Notes: a model not told the origin generated them from the letters alone. A DNA stretch of 64,000 nucleotides from Pythium myriotylum (GCA_023091665.1 JALJCQ010000013.1:2046001-2110000); one strand, 5' to 3'. Positions 51,965-62,561 are shown, counted from the stretch's first letter. Numbers and translations are program-made.

Positions 51965-52268
51965 GTCGCTGACCACGGCCCAACCTTTAGCGCAACTCGG
52001 AGACGGCGCATTCGGGCATTGCAGTCGGCTTCTTCATCCTGTCAGCTGCGCTCACGTATCCAATCTCCGTGGTGCTGAGCGCATCGAGCTCGCTGTTCAT
52101 CCTCTTTGTGGTATTCATTTGTCCACTGTGGTTCATGCACGTCCAAGAGTACAAAAAGTACGTGCTTCCTCTCGCCTCCCACGCCTTGTCATGCTCACCC
52201 TGGACTCTGCCCTGCGCAGCGAGATCATCGGCCCGTGGGACATTGTGCATGTCCAGCCGGAGCAGTGA
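50963..52268 (+). CDS. PIGC: PIG-C / GPI2, subunit of GPI-GlcNAc transferase
   Basis: Six exons: 50963-51113, 51170-51445, 51504-51684, 51755-51902, 51991-52157, 52220-52268; 323 residues. PIG-C is a multi-pass ER membrane subunit of the complex that adds GlcNAc to phosphatidylinositol, the first step of GPI-anchor synthesis. Hallmarks: [18 protein letters not shown] at the N-terminus, [44 protein letters not shown], and the C-terminal GPWDIVHV. About eight hydrophobic segments follow the cytosolic N-terminus. All five introns (56-88 nt) restore frame; the fourth holds a CT microsatellite. Confidence 0.92.
51933..51962. repeat. (CT)15 microsatellite in PIG-C intron 4
   Basis: Fifteen CT dinucleotides run uninterrupted inside the intron at 51903-51990, forming an unusually long polypyrimidine tract close to the acceptor. 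Length variation here could affect splicing. Confidence 0.95.
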
Positions 52269-54507
52269 ATGGCGTCGCGACCAGTCGCCTGGCGTTCTGG
52301 CCTTGATGGACGCGGGCCAGTGTTGAGGTTGGGTACGTGCGTTGAACAAGACCAGTTGAAGTGACGCTTCTATTTTTAAACTCGGCACTCGGGATTGGGC
52401 CGAGCAATAAAAGGCGGCGGCGCGAACTAAACTGCTCTGGTCGACGGCGCTCGCCCCTCCGGTCGACCAATGGGCGGCGTCGACTCACAAACCAACTTGC
52501 ATCTTGGCTCTGTGGAACTTTCGCCTGGGAATCACTGGCTCGTCTCTGCGCGCCAAGTTGACGAAGTGGCCCTGAAGGGTCGCAGAGCAGTGCAGAGCGA
52601 CCTTTCAGCCAACGAGCGCGCGAGCGGACCGTCTCCAAATGGCTGCGCCGTCGAAGGGAGGGGCAAGGGGGACGAGGCGAAGATACTTCGGCCGGCGAGG
52701 CAAAGATACTCGAAATGGGCCTTTCAGCGCTGCTCTTCATCGGCGCTTCCGTCGAAAGTGGCGCTCGCGAGGCGCGCGCGGCTGAGTGGGCGCTGGCGGA
52801 ACGTGGAGCTGATGGTCAGTGGCGGCAATCAACGGCTCGTGCGGTGGTTCGGCCAAACAGTCGCGACCTTTGACGAGGCGAGGCGAGCAGACGAGCCGCG
52901 GGCTCGAAGCTTCGATCGAGTGGCTACAAAGGCATCACCAGGAGGCTGGCAAGCGAGGCGGCCTCTTCTTATTATTAGAAGCGCGAGTCGCCTGAGTTGG
53001 AGCGGTGGCGATGGCGGTGAGGCCTTCCCGACTTTACTTTCTGCGACGCGCGTGTTGCCGATCGAAGGTTGGTTCAGGTTGTCGAATCTCACGGCAGGCG
53101 CAGCGGCGCTCCGTCGAGTACGTACTGTGTGATCCGCGTACGGTACGGAAGTGTGAAACAGCGCATCTCATTGGGATACGCAACGCCCTTTGGGCAGCCT
53201 GGTCGGAGCCATCATGGAATCCATCACGCCTCTCCGCCAAATGCGCCCGAGGCCATCGATCGCGTCGATCGCTCTTCCCGTCGGCGATCAGTCGGCGATC
53301 AGCTGAACTGGCCAAGCGCTGCTTTCCGATGGCGCAGCTTCTGGCGCTGTGGTCAGCAGCGGTCTCATTTGGTGGATCCTTTTTTTTCGCCGTCGTGTAA
53401 CCGAATCTTCGACGGAAGAGTCCGCTGGCACAACCCCAACCCGCTCGCAGTAAGACTGCCCCGCGCTTTTCCCAACAGCCGCGGTGGTGACGCCAGTACA
53501 GACGGAGCTGCAGGGCCGGCGCGCCAGCGCGGTGGTGTCATCGCCTCTTGGGACTTCAAGGCCCCAGAGACACTTCGCCTACAGTACCGGTATGCGACGC
53601 TAATCCCGTTGCGAGCTTTCGTCTCGCGCCGTCCCGAGGGACCGAGCTTGCGATAGACGGCGCCATGTCCCCTGCGGTCTTCCACCCTCGTCGTCCGGGG
53701 GGGACGGGGGATCATAGATGTTACCCCGTGTTCATTCCACGCCGCGTAACTGCCGACGCGCGAGTCGAGATGCCGAAACCGCTCCAGGGAGCACAGGAAG
53801 AGTTCTGGTTTTCAAAGCATCTGACGTTTTCACTCGTGGTACCCATGAAGTGCACGGCCGTGTAAACCACGGCCGATCCCTCGCTATTTTTCGATTTTTC
53901 CTTCCATGGTGGAAAACTCAGGGGATGTACCCGGGTCCTCCAAGTGTCCACGCGAGCCCAGGCCGGAGCTAACCCGCAAAGCCTCAGCCCGAACCCATAT
54001 TTCATGGGAACATCAGAGTGGTTGTATTGGAACGGGTTTCGAGCTGGGTTGCCTCCAGTGGGCGTGCGCCACACCCTTCGCGAATAAACGCGAAGCAACC
54101 AACACTCCCCGTGGGAAAAAGATCGTTCGATTGGTCGAAATAGAGGCTCGCGTCCGCGGATTGGTTGATTCCCCGTTTAGACGTGGGGTGGCGCTTGCGG
54201 GTTGCAGAGTAGGTACAGCGCTCGTGGTGTCGTGCTCCTCTCCTCCTCCCCCTTCCTCCTCTCTGCCCAGAGGGCTCCCCCCAACAGAGAAAGAGCTCGC
54301 GAGCGACGTCGTCATTCGAACATTGGCCGCATTGTGGTTGAAGCGCATCGGCACCCTCTTGCCTCCAAGCCGCGCCCCCGCAACCCGCCCCCTCCCTCCT
54401 GCGTGCTCCCTCAACGACTCTTCATTTGCCCCCCTTGCGTGGTCCCTGCATCCTCCCCCGCCCCATCCATCTACATTTCCCCCACCCACTTCAAGTTCCT
54501 TCCCACC
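52269..54507. other. 2.2-kb GC-rich region without recognised gene
   Basis: The largest gene-free interval. Frames on both strands are long because of GC content but Arg/Ser/Pro-rich and without motifs. Short internal repeats are present (GGCGATCAG twice near 53280-53300; GAGGCGAGGCG near 52877). The last ~300 bp before the Myb start are C/T-rich (runs of CTCC) and look like a promoter/5' UTR. A decayed transposable element or long regulatory region are both possible; no LTR, terminal repeat or transposase signature was found by eye. Confidence 0.4.
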
Positions 54508-56232
54508 ATGAGCTCCAACAGTCCAGTCCTCCTGCTCGCGCCCTCCGCCGTGCCCACCGCTCCGATTATGGCGCCGCTCCTCAAGCCTGACATGCGCCCG
54601 CGTGCGATGCTGCCGGCCCAGTTTGCGCAAGACAAGGCCGTCGAGGCGCCTGCTGTGACCAAGCTGAACCTCAAGCTCACCCACGACGCTACCGAGAGCA
54701 AGTCTGGTGAGGTGTCCCCGGTTGCCCCGACCATGCCGACCGTGTCCTCTGCCGCCGCGTCACCATCTCGCGCTTCAGTGCCTGTCGCCAAGGCCGAATC
54801 TCCTGGACTCGCCCCCGCGGTGCCCCTCCCCAAGGTGGCGGTGACTGCGAACTCGGCCCCAATCGTCGTTCTCCCGACTCCCGCCGACTCGAAGCCGACT
54901 GCATTTGCAGCGACGACAAATCTTCTAGCGTCGCCGCGACCCAGCGCGCCAGTGGCCGCGCATACACGAGCTTCTCCCTTGACCCCCACGACGACATCCA
55001 AGCGTGCCGCCGCGGCTTCTCCGTCGTCTCCCACTTCAAGCGCTCTCGTTGCCAGCCCCAAGTCTTCCCCGTCATCGCCCTCGTCTCCTAAAGCGGTGAA
55101 GAGCAGCACTGGCCGCTGGACGGAAGCCGAGCACAAGCTCTTTTTGAAGGGACTCGAGCAGTTTCCTTACCGAGCCTGGAAGAAGATTGCAACGCTGATT
55201 AAAACCCGCACGGTTGTCCAGATCCGCACCCACGCTCAGAAGTACTACCAGAAACTGGAGAAAGAGGAGCAGAGGATGCGCGAACGAGAGGCCCAACTCG
55301 CCTCTCAGCAGGGCCTGGCCTCGGTTGTCTCTACTCCGCGTGTTGAAGTGCCCAGTGTCCCATCCACTCCGGCCGCCGCTGCGTCGACCTCGTTCCAAGA
55401 GTTGTCGCTCGGTGGACCCATGGTCATGACCCCGTCTGCTGCAGCTGCTGCTTCCACTTCGGCTGCCACCTTCGACGATTTTGATGCTCCTCAAGGAGCT
55501 GTGGGAAAGCGGAAAGCCCAGATGCGCAAGCGAAAGGGCTCCGCGGACGACTTCTCTGATGTCCCTTCGAGTCTTCCTAAGCGGATGATGAAGGAGAAGA
55601 AATTCATTCGCGAGAAGACCATGTCCCCGAAGCAGAAGACCGCGGTCTCGAACAGCCGGGTCTTCGGCTTCGGTGATTTCGCTGACGCTTCGTCTGGCGA
55701 CGATTCAGCTAAGGCCTCCAGCAGCCGTGGCCTAAGCGTTCTCAAGACCCACCCTCTTGACTTTGACGATGATGAAGACGTCACCAATACTACGACGGGG
55801 ATGATGCTCGACTTTACCGAGGAGAAGCCCATGGTCGACTTCCCATTCCCATTGGATACCGCTCTGGAGCGCGGTCTTGCGGGCATCGATCAGGAAGATC
55901 TGCTGCAACTGAGCGACGACGAAGGCATGGAGTGGTTTTCCGCTGCGGAGAGCGTTGATCAGGACGATCTCATGGACGCCGTTGACTCGTCTGTGGGCTC
56001 GCCGTTGACCATGGATGGCCAATCCCTGTCGCCCCTCTACTCGGAAGCTGCTCTTCACTTCGTTGACCCTGCACCTATCACTATTGAAGCTTCGCCATCG
56101 CCGATTCTCGCGAGTTCAGCTGACTGCGCTGACTTCGCGCTCAACGGTGATGTAGCTGATGATGACGAAGACTTCGTCTTGGACCCGGAGAAGTTCCTCT
56201 CGAGCTACTTCAACCCAGAGGCGTCGCTGTAA
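54508..56232 (+). CDS. SHAQKY-type single-repeat Myb transcription factor
   Basis: Single exon, 574 residues from the ATG at 54508 (ACCATGA context). The frame is open upstream to about 54202 through a Pro/Ser-rich stretch that reads as C/T-rich leader, so the internal ATG is preferred. Residues about 204-255 form one Myb repeat: GRWTEAEHKLFLKGLEQFPYR, then IATLIKTRTVVQIRTHAQKYYQKL, with the recognition-helix variant THAQKYY of the SHAQKY class. Flanks are low-complexity Ser/Ala/Pro (N-terminal) with clustered Asp/Glu at the C-terminus, likely an activation domain (ending FSSYFNPEASL). A basic segment (KRKAQMRKRKG) may serve as nuclear signal. In oomycetes such factors are often tied to sporulation (family knowledge, not shown here). 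Confidence 0.88.
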   Translation: MSSNSPVLLLAPSAVPTAPIMAPLLKPDMRPRAMLPAQFAQDKAVEAPAVTKLNLKLTHDATESKSGEVSPVAPTMPTVSSAAASPSRASVPVAKAESPGLAPAVPLPKVAVTANSAPIVVLPTPADSKPTAFAATTNLLASPRPSAPVAAHTRASPLTPTTTSKRAAAASPSSPTSSALVASPKSSPSSPSSPKAVKSSTGRWTEAEHKLFLKGLEQFPYRAWKKIATLIKTRTVVQIRTHAQKYYQKLEKEEQRMREREAQLASQQGLASVVSTPRVEVPSVPSTPAAAASTSFQELSLGGPMVMTPSAAAAASTSAATFDDFDAPQGAVGKRKAQMRKRKGSADDFSDVPSSLPKRMMKEKKFIREKTMSPKQKTAVSNSRVFGFGDFADASSGDDSAKASSSRGLSVLKTHPLDFDDDEDVTNTTTGMMLDFTEEKPMVDFPFPLDTALERGLAGIDQEDLLQLSDDEGMEWFSAAESVDQDDLMDAVDSSVGSPLTMDGQSLSPLYSEAALHFVDPAPITIEASPSPILASSADCADFALNGDVADDDEDFVLDPEKFLSSYFNPEASL

Positions 56233-56469
56233 GCGGTGCACCCCTCCATCCCAACCCAGCTACACCGATTCCAACCCACCAACAACGCATTCAACCATCT
56301 CTGTCGTCTGGTACACTCCTAGTGGAAGCTGTTTTGTGGCTTTCAAGAGCCGCGCTGAAGCTATATTATTATTATGATCATCCGTTTCCATGCGGATGGA
56401 GTCTCAACATGTCAATGGGGCAGCCTCGCTGCCCTGAAAATCCATCTTTGTCTTGACATTATTCTCTGT

Positions 56470-57369
56470 TTATTGGACTTCGAAAAGCAGGACTGAGCCG
56501 TCTGCATCGGCAACAGCAAGCTTGATTGGAACCGTGCCTGATTGGGCTTCAACTGCAGAGCGCAAATCCCTTGGACTCAGTGCAGCCCCATTGCTGAAAC
56601 AGTCCACAACCACGCGGAGGATTAATGCAAGACGTCTGAGCTTGCGTTTCTTGACCTTCTGAGTTTCCCAATCTCCTCTGCTGCTGCCTTTATCCGTCGA
56701 CTCGGCAATAGAAGACGCTTGCGAGTCGCCCCCTTCTGTTGGAGATGTAAGATGTGTTTCTGTGATGGACTTGAACACATCGAAAACGAAAGCTCCTCGT
56801 GTCGTCCCCAATGGTGTTGAAGGTGGTGCAGTCGTGTCAACAGCTCGCCGGGGATGGAGTTTGTGATCTTTGAGGAAAGCGTACACAGCCAGTGCCGATG
56901 GGGACACGAACTGACACTGGGCGGTGTGCGCTATCAACTGAGTGTACGTTAGCTGGGGTCGAGTGTCGGACACCGGCGCGGCTTCTAGCGACACTTCCTT
57001 GTTGCATTCGTCCCACACGATCTCCTCCATCTCGTACACTACGAGTGCACCGCATTTGACCAAATACACTGCTTCTTCTGCGTACAAGGATCTCCCTGTG
57101 AATGGACCACTCCGAAACATTCGCTTGGGTGACCGGCGCCTTGCCTCGTGAATTGATGGAGGCGAGCACGTGTCGGACGGGTTCAACAGCGGGGCGAAGT
57201 CAGCTTCAAGCGAGTGGGACATCGACGGTTTACCTAGCGGCGCAGAGGCGGCGCGTCTGGCAGAGGAGGTTCCCATATGGAACATGAGCCGGCCGCGCTG
57301 CAGCGTGATGTGCGTGAGCCCCGATCGCGCATCGAACTCCCCAACAGACACCTCCTTCGAAGGCATCAT
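56470..57369 (-). CDS. TSEN54-like tRNA-splicing endonuclease subunit
   Basis: Single exon, 299 residues (two adjacent ATGs at 57369 and 57366). Sen54 is a non-catalytic subunit of the tRNA intron endonuclease; it positions the catalytic subunits. Matches: LYAEEAVYLVKCGALVVY (the leucine-rich Sen54 N-terminal box) near residue 96, LTYTQLIAHT and VSPSALAVYAFLKDHKLHPRR near 140-175, and the C-terminal VPIKLAVADADGSVLLFEV strand pair near 280. The middle is Ser/Thr-rich. The start codon lies only 59 bp from the stop of the JmjC gene upstream on the same strand, so its promoter must overlap that gene's 3' end. Confidence 0.82.
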   Translation of the reverse strand: MMPSKEVSVGEFDARSGLTHITLQRGRLMFHMGTSSARRAASAPLGKPSMSHSLEADFAPLLNPSDTCSPPSIHEARRRSPKRMFRSGPFTGRSLYAEEAVYLVKCGALVVYEMEEIVWDECNKEVSLEAAPVSDTRPQLTYTQLIAHTAQCQFVSPSALAVYAFLKDHKLHPRRAVDTTAPPSTPLGTTRGAFVFDVFKSITETHLTSPTEGGDSQASSIAESTDKGSSRGDWETQKVKKRKLRRLALILRVVVDCFSNGAALSPRDLRSAVEAQSGTVPIKLAVADADGSVLLFEVQ

Positions 57370-57428
57370 CTACCCGAGGATACCTCGTTCTAATGACCAG
57401 CAACTTTGTCAAGAGATGGAATTACTCT

Positions 57429-59636
57429 TCATGCACTTGGCTTCGACTTTTTCACTACTCTACTGCTCTCTCCTGCTCCTTCTTTCCCCCGCGATGGCCT
57501 TCGTATCCGTGGTGGAGGTGATACTGCGACGATGCGCTGCTGGAGCTCCTTCGAGTCTACCGGCAGCCACTCGTCCTCATGAGCAGACTGGCCCTTGTAG
57601 TGCACTCGAATGAACTTGCCCTCAACGGCAGCCACACGCGCCTGGCATGTGAAAAAAAGGATCGTGGGGGCAATTACTCCAGCAAGAGAACTAGCAATTA
57701 CTCGCACCTCGGTGTCTTCGAATTGAATGGTAGAACCTTTCACGAACAGGCTCTTCCGCGAGGAGACTTTCCTGTCGCGCGAAGGTTCTTTGCGAGGCTG
57801 AACCGATTCTCGAGGTGTCGAATGGGGTGTTGAAACTGGGGTAGCTTTCTTTGGGGAGTTCGAACTTCTTTCTTTTCTCTTCCCGAGAGTGCGAGAATAC
57901 GAGTCTCCTCTGGCGGAGTGTTCTACTTCAGACAATGGAGAGCTGTTCTCGGAGAGAGTGGGATCGTTCTCGTCGTTCATCTTGCATCGATGACAGAGCA
58001 TTGATGGTGGAAGTTCATCTTCCTGTTGACCAGCCGGTGGAAACGTCACTAATCGTGTTGAGAACAAGTCAAAGCGATCTTCCGTACCTTCACATCCACT
58101 AGCGTGGGATGAACGCACCCAACATGAGCCCATATTTTGCACGAAGAGCACTCGAACCACGGAGCCTACAGACATCACGCCTTCAGTCAGAACAGAGGGA
58201 TAGAATCGTTCAAGTCTAATAGTACGCACGTCTACGACGAAGCTTGGCTCCTCACTGCTCGCAAATCTGCCGCAAGAGCAGCTGAAAATCCACGCATCTG
58301 CTCCGAGCATATCGGAATTGGCTTCGGGCGACTCGAACACCTTCGTGAGGAAGACGTCCATATCGATACTCACACTATCATGAACACACTTGCAGACCTT
58401 CGCCTTCAAGCCAAAGGGGATCCACCGTAATGAAGCGAAGTTTACAGCCTCAGCGATATTGAAACCTGAAGCATTCCAATTGATAGGTGAGGCCATGGTG
58501 TAAACATGCAGGTGACGGTAGCCCACATCACCTAAGTTGAAACCTTGATGATACGTAGCTGGAAACGTAATCACAAACTCGCCTGGCTGTTGGAAAGCCT
58601 GTAACGAATCGTTGTCAGTGCTATGAATTCCCTTGACACGGAATGCAACACTACAAACTTTGAAGTACGGGACTCCAAACTCCTTGAGTCGAGCTGGAGA
58701 CATCATTGACGTCTTGTGGCGCATGAACTGGGCAAGAATATCCATCGGATGGAGATCAACATGATAATCGCGCGAGTAGATAAGGGTACACCGACGAACC
58801 TGAGTGCAGGCGTGGTGCTTTTCTGGAAAGAGCGACTGAGCAACTCTTTCAAGTTGGGGCGCTGAGTTGGGCGGAACTGCGTACCAGAACTTGGGTTTCC
58901 CAGTGTGGACGTAGTTGATGCTATAGAGATCCATGTCCTCCGTGTGGAATGCAAACATAGCCCGCCACATGCCGAAATAGAGCATTGACTGCGTCACGCC
59001 CGGAAGATCAATACGCCTCAGAATCGTGTTGAGGCGATTCAAGTTCCACGACATGGCATCTTCTTCACCAAACAAGGAGTTCTGATGGGGAAGCATAACT
59101 TAATCAGGAGCACATACGAAGTCGACAATACAGGAAACCATACCACGATATCGGCACCGTACACGGGAGCATCCATCGTCGGCCGCAAACTCTTCCAGAA
59201 CATTCGTTCCACTTCGTCCGGGGTCAAGCCGCTACCCGGCTCCTCGTGACCAAGCGTGCGCGCGAGCGTCTTGAAGTCCGCAACGCTCATGGTTTTCCGC
59301 TCGACGAGGTCAACGTTAAAGACGCCCTTTTTCCCGGCGACATGTTGGCTTACGGGTTTGGACACCACACAGCTCGTCAAATCAGCGAGTTCATAGGATC
59401 GCGAGAACCAGTTTTCGGGCGGGATGATCTGGCGTAAACAAATGCTTGTATGAATAGCGAGCATAGAGGCGAATGAGCCTGCGGGAACCTACTTTACAGA
59501 TGCCAATGTCGGCGCAACGGGGCTCGACCGTAGTCCGAATGTACTTGGCAAAGTTTGCAAATTCTTCCATCGTCGGTCGAAACTCGGGACACCACGCACC
59601 GCAACGGGGAGCGGACGTCGTGGCGCTGCTGCTCAT
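57429..59636 (-). CDS. JmjN/JmjC histone lysine demethylase, KDM4-like
   Basis: Four exons: 59636-59493, 59428-59144, 59081-58532, 58465-57429; 671 residues. JmjN: CPEFRPTMEEFANFAKYI. JmjC keeps the Fe(II) triad: FAFHTEDMDLYSINY (His, Glu) and TYHQGFN (His); KFWYAVP and the AEAVNFA active-site wall follow KDM4. The last intron (66 nt, 58531-58466) is in frame with no stop; unspliced it would insert 22 residues into the active-site loop GFN-LGFNIAEAVNFA. Further Cys pairs (KVCKC, CSCG, CHRC) suggest zinc binding. Near the C-terminus, EGKFIRVHYKGQSAHEDEWLP is a Tudor/chromo-barrel-like motif. Predicted nuclear 2-oxoglutarate-dependent demethylase of H3K9/K36 methyl-lysine (family-level inference). 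Confidence 0.87.
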
Positions 59637-59855
59637 CGTGCTCTCGACGACGGGCGGAACGCTTTTCGCGCGGTATGTGCCGTTCAAGGAGCCGACCGAT
59701 CCCGTCGGGCAACAAGGCGGCCCATGCAAGACGGACGCAGAGACACGAGAGAGTCGACCTCCTTTGTTGTAGCATGTTTCCAGTTCCCGTTTATGGAGGT
59801 ATCAAACTACAGTACTGTACTTATTCCAGAAGGTACGAAAAACGGGGCTGCCTCG

Positions 59856-62561
59856 TCACACGAGCGTCGGCTTGAAGTGCATGGCACCTTGACTCATCCG
59901 CATGCGGCGGGAGCGCATATCGCGCTCCACGTGCTCGATCTTGGTCTTTTGCATCTGCTTGATGGAGCCCAAGCGCACGAGCGGGGCCTTCGGCTCCACG
60001 TAGACGCCCTCTGCGCGCAGGATCTGGGTGAACTCCTCGAGCAGCCCATTCTCTGTGAGCCCGGTCGACGACGGGGTCGGGTACAACCGGCGAAAGGACT
60101 TGGACGCGAAGTTCTTGCGACGTTGCTTTTGCAAGGGCTTCGACTGGTTGATTGGGCAGGAAACTTGGAGGCAGATTGATCGAAGAAGCTGCTGGCGCTC
60201 ATCCACCAGTAGCTCAATCTGCGTGTCAGATTGCTGAGTCGGGAAGTTGCGCTCCGTCCAGACGTAGGTCTGTCGCTCGGGATTGGTGACGTTACATTCT
60301 ACTGCTCGAGCTCGGACTGCTCTTTTCTTAATCATTGAATGAAGGGCCACAAGGTTAATCCGCTTGTCGACAAAGGCACGGACCACGATCGATGCTTTGA
60401 AACGCTCCGAGTACCACGCGACCCAAGCTTCCAGGCCATACCACGCCAGTCCAAAGCATAGTAGGTTGAGCAAAAAAAACACCACCGGTGTGTTCACGAG
60501 CGGCTCCATGATCCAGTCGACGTACCATTTCGGAGGTTTAACATTGAAGGTACCGCCGCTGAGTCGGTCAATGAATTCGAACGACAGGTTTCCGGCGAGA
60601 ATCAACCTTAGCACGTCCATTGTCATGGCGATGCGCTTGCGTATTTGCAGAGTCTGCATCATTGGTGTCATGGTCAGGTCCAAATCTCTAGCCGCATACG
60701 TCAACTGGAGACGCGTAATGGCGTCAAACTTCATAAGGAGTGTGTCCAGCTGGGTCCGCAATCGCTCAATTAGCTTGATTGAGTCTTTGCAGCGCAATAG
60801 AATGCTGTTCTTTCGCTCCAAAAGCGACAAACTCTTGAAGATTTTCGATCCAGCAATATCTATCGGAATCGGGGGGAGTTCCATGTCTTCCACAGACTCG
60901 AGTAAATACTGCAGGCATTCTACGAGCAAAATGATGTTCCGCGCGGCCTCACTCAGGGTCGCCTTGACAATTCGCAAGCTCCCAGGGTGCTTACGGAAAC
61001 GTCGGATGAGTTTGCGGAGATTGTGCAAGGTGTCATCGAGAACAAATGTACGCACAAAGAAGTTGCGTATAAAGAGCTCTCGACTATTCAGGCCGATGAA
61101 AGTTGTGAGGAGTGACTCGTATCGATCCGCATTTGGGCCAGCTAGTAAGCACCCTTCGCGGCCGAGGAACAGCACATCTTCACGTGTGATGTCGTAACAT
61201 GCGTATATCTCACCGAGCACTTGCTTCAGCTCGTTTTCGCGATCGCCCTTGTCAAGGTACTTGCACGCGGCAAGCTTAGGTGTAATTCCAGCGGCCATGA
61301 GCAAATTGTATTTGTTTCGCTGCTTGGCTTTGTTCATGAACAGCATATCGAGAACACTGAGCTGGTAGCGCGAGAGCAGATTCTTGATGATATCTGACGA
61401 ATCTTCGTGGATATCGACAACTAAGCGAGCGAGCAGATCCAGCGGGATATCTCGTTCTGTACGATTCATGATCGCCTCGACCTTAACACCATACATGAGA
61501 GCTCCACTGACGTGGAGATGCATGCCAAAATTCTCAACCTGAATCACTCCTTCTGCCTCTTCGCTCGTGATCTCGGCCTCGAAATTGATAAAGTTGATGG
61601 AGTCAAAGTCCAGAATCTTAACTTGTGTGAGTTCCGAAGGTGTTTCAAAGTGGGTTTCAGTTGGTCGCTCGTCCATTTCAGCGCTGAAGAGGCCTCCTTG
61701 ACACCGGTCCATAGCACCAAGACGATCATTTAGCGCCGCAATTTGGTTAGCACCGAATGGCATCCACTCGCCCACAAGAGCTCTCACTTGTGACAAGACG
61801 ATGCTCTCCATTGCCTCCTTCAGCATCATATTGGACCCGCGAGCAGACTCAATAGCTCGCAGCTTGTTGCATGTTGGATTCACTCGAAAACCGTTCGTGG
61901 ATCGAACGCACGATGGCAAGTATGGACTCGAGACATACGAAACATCTTCAACCTGTGTGATTGAGCTCACTTTGACGTAGTCGTTGGCCACGACCACAAA
62001 CTCGCTCCCATTGTAATGAACCCGCAAGAGAGTACGCGCGTGCGGTAATGGTGGATAGACAATTCCCAGAGCATCGTTCTTGTATTTGAGGGGTATTCGA
62101 TCCACCACGGCGAGCCCTCGCATAGATACCTGGAATGCAGTGACAGGCTGGTAATCGATAGATGAGAGCTTGAGTCCGTTCACAAGCTGTGCTTCCCACA
62201 GATCGTCGATGACTGATTTTGCCTCCTGTGAGATACACAGCCATCGACGTTCGGTCTGTCGCTGATACGAGATCCATGTCAGGTTGGGCGCATAGTCAAA
62301 ATTGAGGATACCACTCTCGATGCCTTCATTCAGTAGCACAAGTAAAGCGATCTGGCGGATCCACGTCTCTCGCGTCTGGGCATTTTTAGCCTGTTGCGCG
62401 TACTGAGCGATACAGAAGAGCACCTTGCAATGCTCTGAAGGCCAACGCTCTTCTGGGCCGTCCCATACGCAGGCTTCACCATGAATCATCCCTATTAAAC
62501 TTTGTGGTACCTGATCCTGGCAAACCTGCGTCAATGTGAAGGGTCGCGACGGTTCTCTCAC
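59856..62561 (-). CDS. Large conserved-looking protein of unknown function with one membrane segment
   Basis: About 900 codons in one frame, stop at 59856. The frame's upstream edge has no ATG (the codon at 62561 is GTG), so either the first ATG at 62489 (MIHGEACVWDG) is the start or a 5' exon is missing; an in-frame stop lies just upstream. The protein is not recognised. Seen: a folded N-terminal half (GILNFDYAPNLTWISYQRQ, LLRVHYNGSEFVVV), a mixed middle (LGREGCLLAGPNADRY), several long helices around 560-690, one strong hydrophobic segment near 722-748 (TPVVFFLLNLLCFGLAWYG), and a basic C-terminal region (KPLQKQRRKNFASKSFRRLY). Regular sequence and codon use argue for a real gene. Confidence 0.75.
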   Translation of the reverse strand: MREPSRPFTLTQVCQDQVPQSLIGMIHGEACVWDGPEERWPSEHCKVLFCIAQYAQQAKNAQTRETWIRQIALLVLLNEGIESGILNFDYAPNLTWISYQRQTERRWLCISQEAKSVIDDLWEAQLVNGLKLSSIDYQPVTAFQVSMRGLAVVDRIPLKYKNDALGIVYPPLPHARTLLRVHYNGSEFVVVANDYVKVSSITQVEDVSYVSSPYLPSCVRSTNGFRVNPTCNKLRAIESARGSNMMLKEAMESIVLSQVRALVGEWMPFGANQIAALNDRLGAMDRCQGGLFSAEMDERPTETHFETPSELTQVKILDFDSINFINFEAEITSEEAEGVIQVENFGMHLHVSGALMYGVKVEAIMNRTERDIPLDLLARLVVDIHEDSSDIIKNLLSRYQLSVLDMLFMNKAKQRNKYNLLMAAGITPKLAACKYLDKGDRENELKQVLGEIYACYDITREDVLFLGREGCLLAGPNADRYESLLTTFIGLNSRELFIRNFFVRTFVLDDTLHNLRKLIRRFRKHPGSLRIVKATLSEAARNIILLVECLQYLLESVEDMELPPIPIDIAGSKIFKSLSLLERKNSILLRCKDSIKLIERLRTQLDTLLMKFDAITRLQLTYAARDLDLTMTPMMQTLQIRKRIAMTMDVLRLILAGNLSFEFIDRLSGGTFNVKPPKWYVDWIMEPLVNTPVVFFLLNLLCFGLAWYGLEAWVAWYSERFKASIVVRAFVDKRINLVALHSMIKKRAVRARAVECNVTNPERQTYVWTERNFPTQQSDTQIELLVDERQQLLRSICLQVSCPINQSKPLQKQRRKNFASKSFRRLYPTPSSTGLTENGLLEEFTQILRAEGVYVEPKAPLVRLGSIKQMQKTKIEHVERDMRSRRMRMSQGAMHFKPTLV

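Noticed and set aside
53069..53656. 195-codon frame in the GC-rich gap
   Set aside because: Arg/Ser/Pro-rich with no domain, and overlapping frames on both strands are equally long, as expected from GC content.
54202..54507. N-terminal extension of the Myb factor in the same open frame
   Set aside because: It is Pro/Ser-rich from a C/T-rich leader, and the ATG at 54508 has a better context.
58466..58531. Apparent 22-residue insertion in the JmjC active-site loop, possible loss of function
   Set aside because: The segment has GT and AG ends, is 66 nt long, and its removal restores the conserved loop; it is an intron.
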